Part shown: one piece after another, positions 5,458-6,949 of the stretch
How positions within the stretch are numbered: position 1 is the first letter of the stretch
Layout: each line of letters begins with the position of its first letter
NCBI GenBank assembly: GCA_003476445.1
Contig: DMUF01000038.1
Location: 1 to 6,949 of the forward strand
Length of the DNA: 6,949 nucleotides
Direction: 5' to 3'
From: Gammaproteobacteria bacterium
GTDB lineage: Bacteria; Pseudomonadota; Gammaproteobacteria; Pseudomonadales; Azotimanducaceae
Notes under the pieces: generated by a model
The model's database searches: none
Told to the model about the DNA's origin: nothing
What the model saw: only the letters and a program-made list of their open reading frames with translations
Position numbers and translations under genes: made by a program

Positions 5458-6949
5458 ATGTACGACGATCTCGCTCGTCTGCGCATACAAGCTGCGACCC
5501 TTGGCGACATGTTGCTCGCCACCGCTGATCGCTACCCGGACCGCGATTGCCTGGTATTTCCCCACACGCGGCACACCTGGTCGAGCATGGCAGCGGCAGC
5601 ACGACGACGAGCGAGCGGTCTTTACGCGCTCGGTATTCGTCGGGGTGACCATGTGGGTGTGCTGATGCCCAACTGTCCCGAGTACCTCGAGTTCGTTTAC
5701 GGCTGTGCGCTGATCGGGGCCGTTGCCGTGCTGATGAATGCCCGCTACAAGGCGAGCGAGCTTGCGTATGTGATCGAAAACGCTGACCTGCGCCTGCTTG
5801 TCACCACGGATCTCATATCCGAATACGCCGACTTTGGCGCGCTTGTGCACGCCGCATTGCCCGAGCTCGCCGCGCGGACGGCGGCAGAGGATCAGGCACG
5901 CCAGCCGCTCGCTCTCGCAGCCGTGCCGGAACTTCGCCACCTCGTCATGCTGGGTGACTCGACCCCGCGCGGATTTTTACGGGCAGATGAGTTCGATTTG
6001 CTCTCGGACGAGGATGCGCCGATTGACGCGCTGCGCGCAGCGGTCCGTCTCAGCGCGCCGGCGATCATGATGTATACCTCCGGCACGACGGCGCATCCCA
6101 AGGGTTGCCCACTGTCTCATGAGATCCTGGTTCGCAACGGGATCCACATGAACCGGCAGCGGTTTTTCCTCACCGAAACCGATGTGTTCTGGGCGCCGCT
6201 CCCAATGTTTCACATGGCGGCCATTCTGCCGGCGCTTGCCTGCATGGATGCGGGGGCTGCGATGCTGACGAGCACGCACTTCGAGCCCGGCGAAGCGCTG
6301 CGATTGCTCGAAGAGGAACGGGTGACCGTCGCGTTTCCAGCGTTTCCGACTGTTACCAACGCGTTGATCGATCACCCGGAGTTTGGCGTGCGGGATCTCT
6401 CGCGGATTCGGCGTCTCAACAACGTGGCTCCGGTCGATATGCTGAAGCGGTTTCAGGCTGCTTTTCCGCAGGCTGTTCAGACCGGTGCCTACGGTATGAC
6501 CGAGCTCGGCGGCGTCATCTCATTCAATCACCCGGCGGAAACCCTCGACGAGCGGCTCGACGCCTGCGGCGTCGCGTTTCCAGGTATCGAGGTTCAGATC
6601 GTCGACCCGGAAACCCTGGCGCCCGTCCCACAGGATGAACGTGGCGAGATCTGGGTGCGTGGCTATGCCGTGTTCGATGGCTATTACAAGGCGCCGGAGA
6701 AAAACGCGGAATCATTCCACGAGGGCTGGTTCAGAACCGGCGACCTCGGCAGCCTCGATGCCCGTGGGGCGATTCGTTTTCACGGTCGGCTGAAGGACAT
6801 GCTCAAGGTGGGGGGCGAAAACGTTGCTGCGCTCGAGATCGAGTCGTTTCTCGCGCGGCACCCCGCGGTGCGCCTTGCGCAGGTGGTGGGCGTCCCCGAC
6901 GCAAGACTGCTCGAGGTACCGGTCGCGTTTGTCGAACGCGTGCCGGGTG
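5458..6949 (+). CDS. AMP-binding acyl-CoA synthetase, FadD-like (partial, C-terminus beyond window)
   Basis: A class I adenylate-forming ligase that activates a carboxylic acid with ATP to an acyl-adenylate and then a CoA thioester. I read 497 codons from ATG 5458 with no stop. The P-loop is YTSGTTAHPKG at residues 206-216, where the usual glycine after the TT pair is alanine. The A5 motif YGMTE is at 345-349 and the A7 motif GWFRTGDLG at 423-431. The hinge segment GRLKDMLKVGGENV is at 443-456, and the start of the C-terminal lid domain follows. The catalytic lysine of the A10 motif falls outside the window. There is no signal peptide. The architecture fits medium- or long-chain, aromatic or steroid side-chain acid ligases (the FadD3-like group), but specificity cannot be read. 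It is transcribed away from the SnoaL/reductase pair and may supply the CoA ester that the neighbours process, which is inference from position. Confidence 0.95.
   Translation, partial: MYDDLARLRIQAATLGDMLLATADRYPDRDCLVFPHTRHTWSSMAAAARRRASGLYALGIRRGDHVGVLMPNCPEYLEFVYGCALIGAVAVLMNARYKASELAYVIENADLRLLVTTDLISEYADFGALVHAALPELAARTAAEDQARQPLALAAVPELRHLVMLGDSTPRGFLRADEFDLLSDEDAPIDALRAAVRLSAPAIMMYTSGTTAHPKGCPLSHEILVRNGIHMNRQRFFLTETDVFWAPLPMFHMAAILPALACMDAGAAMLTSTHFEPGEALRLLEEERVTVAFPAFPTVTNALIDHPEFGVRDLSRIRRLNNVAPVDMLKRFQAAFPQAVQTGAYGMTELGGVISFNHPAETLDERLDACGVAFPGIEVQIVDPETLAPVPQDERGEIWVRGYAVFDGYYKAPEKNAESFHEGWFRTGDLGSLDARGAIRFHGRLKDMLKVGGENVAALEIESFLARHPAVRLAQVVGVPDARLLEVPVAFVERVPG

Noticed and set aside
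6558..6574. Seven-bp perfect stem with a TGC triloop inside the acyl-CoA synthetase gene
   Set aside because: It lies within a conserved coding stretch of GC-rich sequence. A chance hairpin is the simpler explanation.

Overview
The window is about 7 kb of GC-rich, tightly packed bacterial DNA. It most likely comes from a proteobacterium with a versatile catabolic genome: it has a Tat-exported IorAB-type molybdenum hydroxylase, a soluble P450 and FadD-like acid activation, and the genes overlap by 4 nt. No marker gene fixes the taxon. There is no rRNA, tRNA, CRISPR array, insertion sequence or transposase. Almost every base is explained by six protein genes, the first and last of which run off the window.

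Layout from left to right. (1) A minus-strand pair: a [2Fe-2S] subunit (1852-1367) followed, with an ATGA overlap, by the molybdopterin-binding catalytic subunit (1370 to beyond position 1; 456 residues visible). (2) A divergent intergenic region of 123 nt. (3) A plus-strand pair: a small EthD-like dimeric alpha/beta-barrel protein (1976-2368) followed, with a GTGA overlap, by a cytochrome P450 (2365-3639). (4) A 14-nt convergent junction with a perfect 8-bp hairpin whose GTGA tetraloop contains the P450 stop codon. (5) A second minus-strand pair: a SnoaL/NTF2-like protein (5337-4693), then a 43-nt gap, then a CurA/PTGR-type NADP-dependent enone reductase (4649-3654). (6) A second divergent intergenic region of 120 nt. 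(7) A plus-strand class I acyl-CoA synthetase (5458 to beyond 6949).

The gene content reads as part of a degradation island for a hydrophobic carboxylic, terpenoid, steroid-like or aromatic compound. The ligase would make a CoA thioester. The P450 and the molybdenum enzyme offer two chemically different hydroxylations, O2-dependent and water-derived. The SnoaL-fold protein could dehydrate or isomerise, and the MDR enzyme could reduce an activated C=C bond. That joint pathway is inference from co-location; no substrate can be read from the sequence. No regulator, transporter, or P450 redox partner (ferredoxin or reductase) is present in the window. The most distinctive feature is the translational coupling of an EthD-like protein to a P450, an association known from the ethRABCD ether-degradation system but here without the ethA/ethC redox genes.
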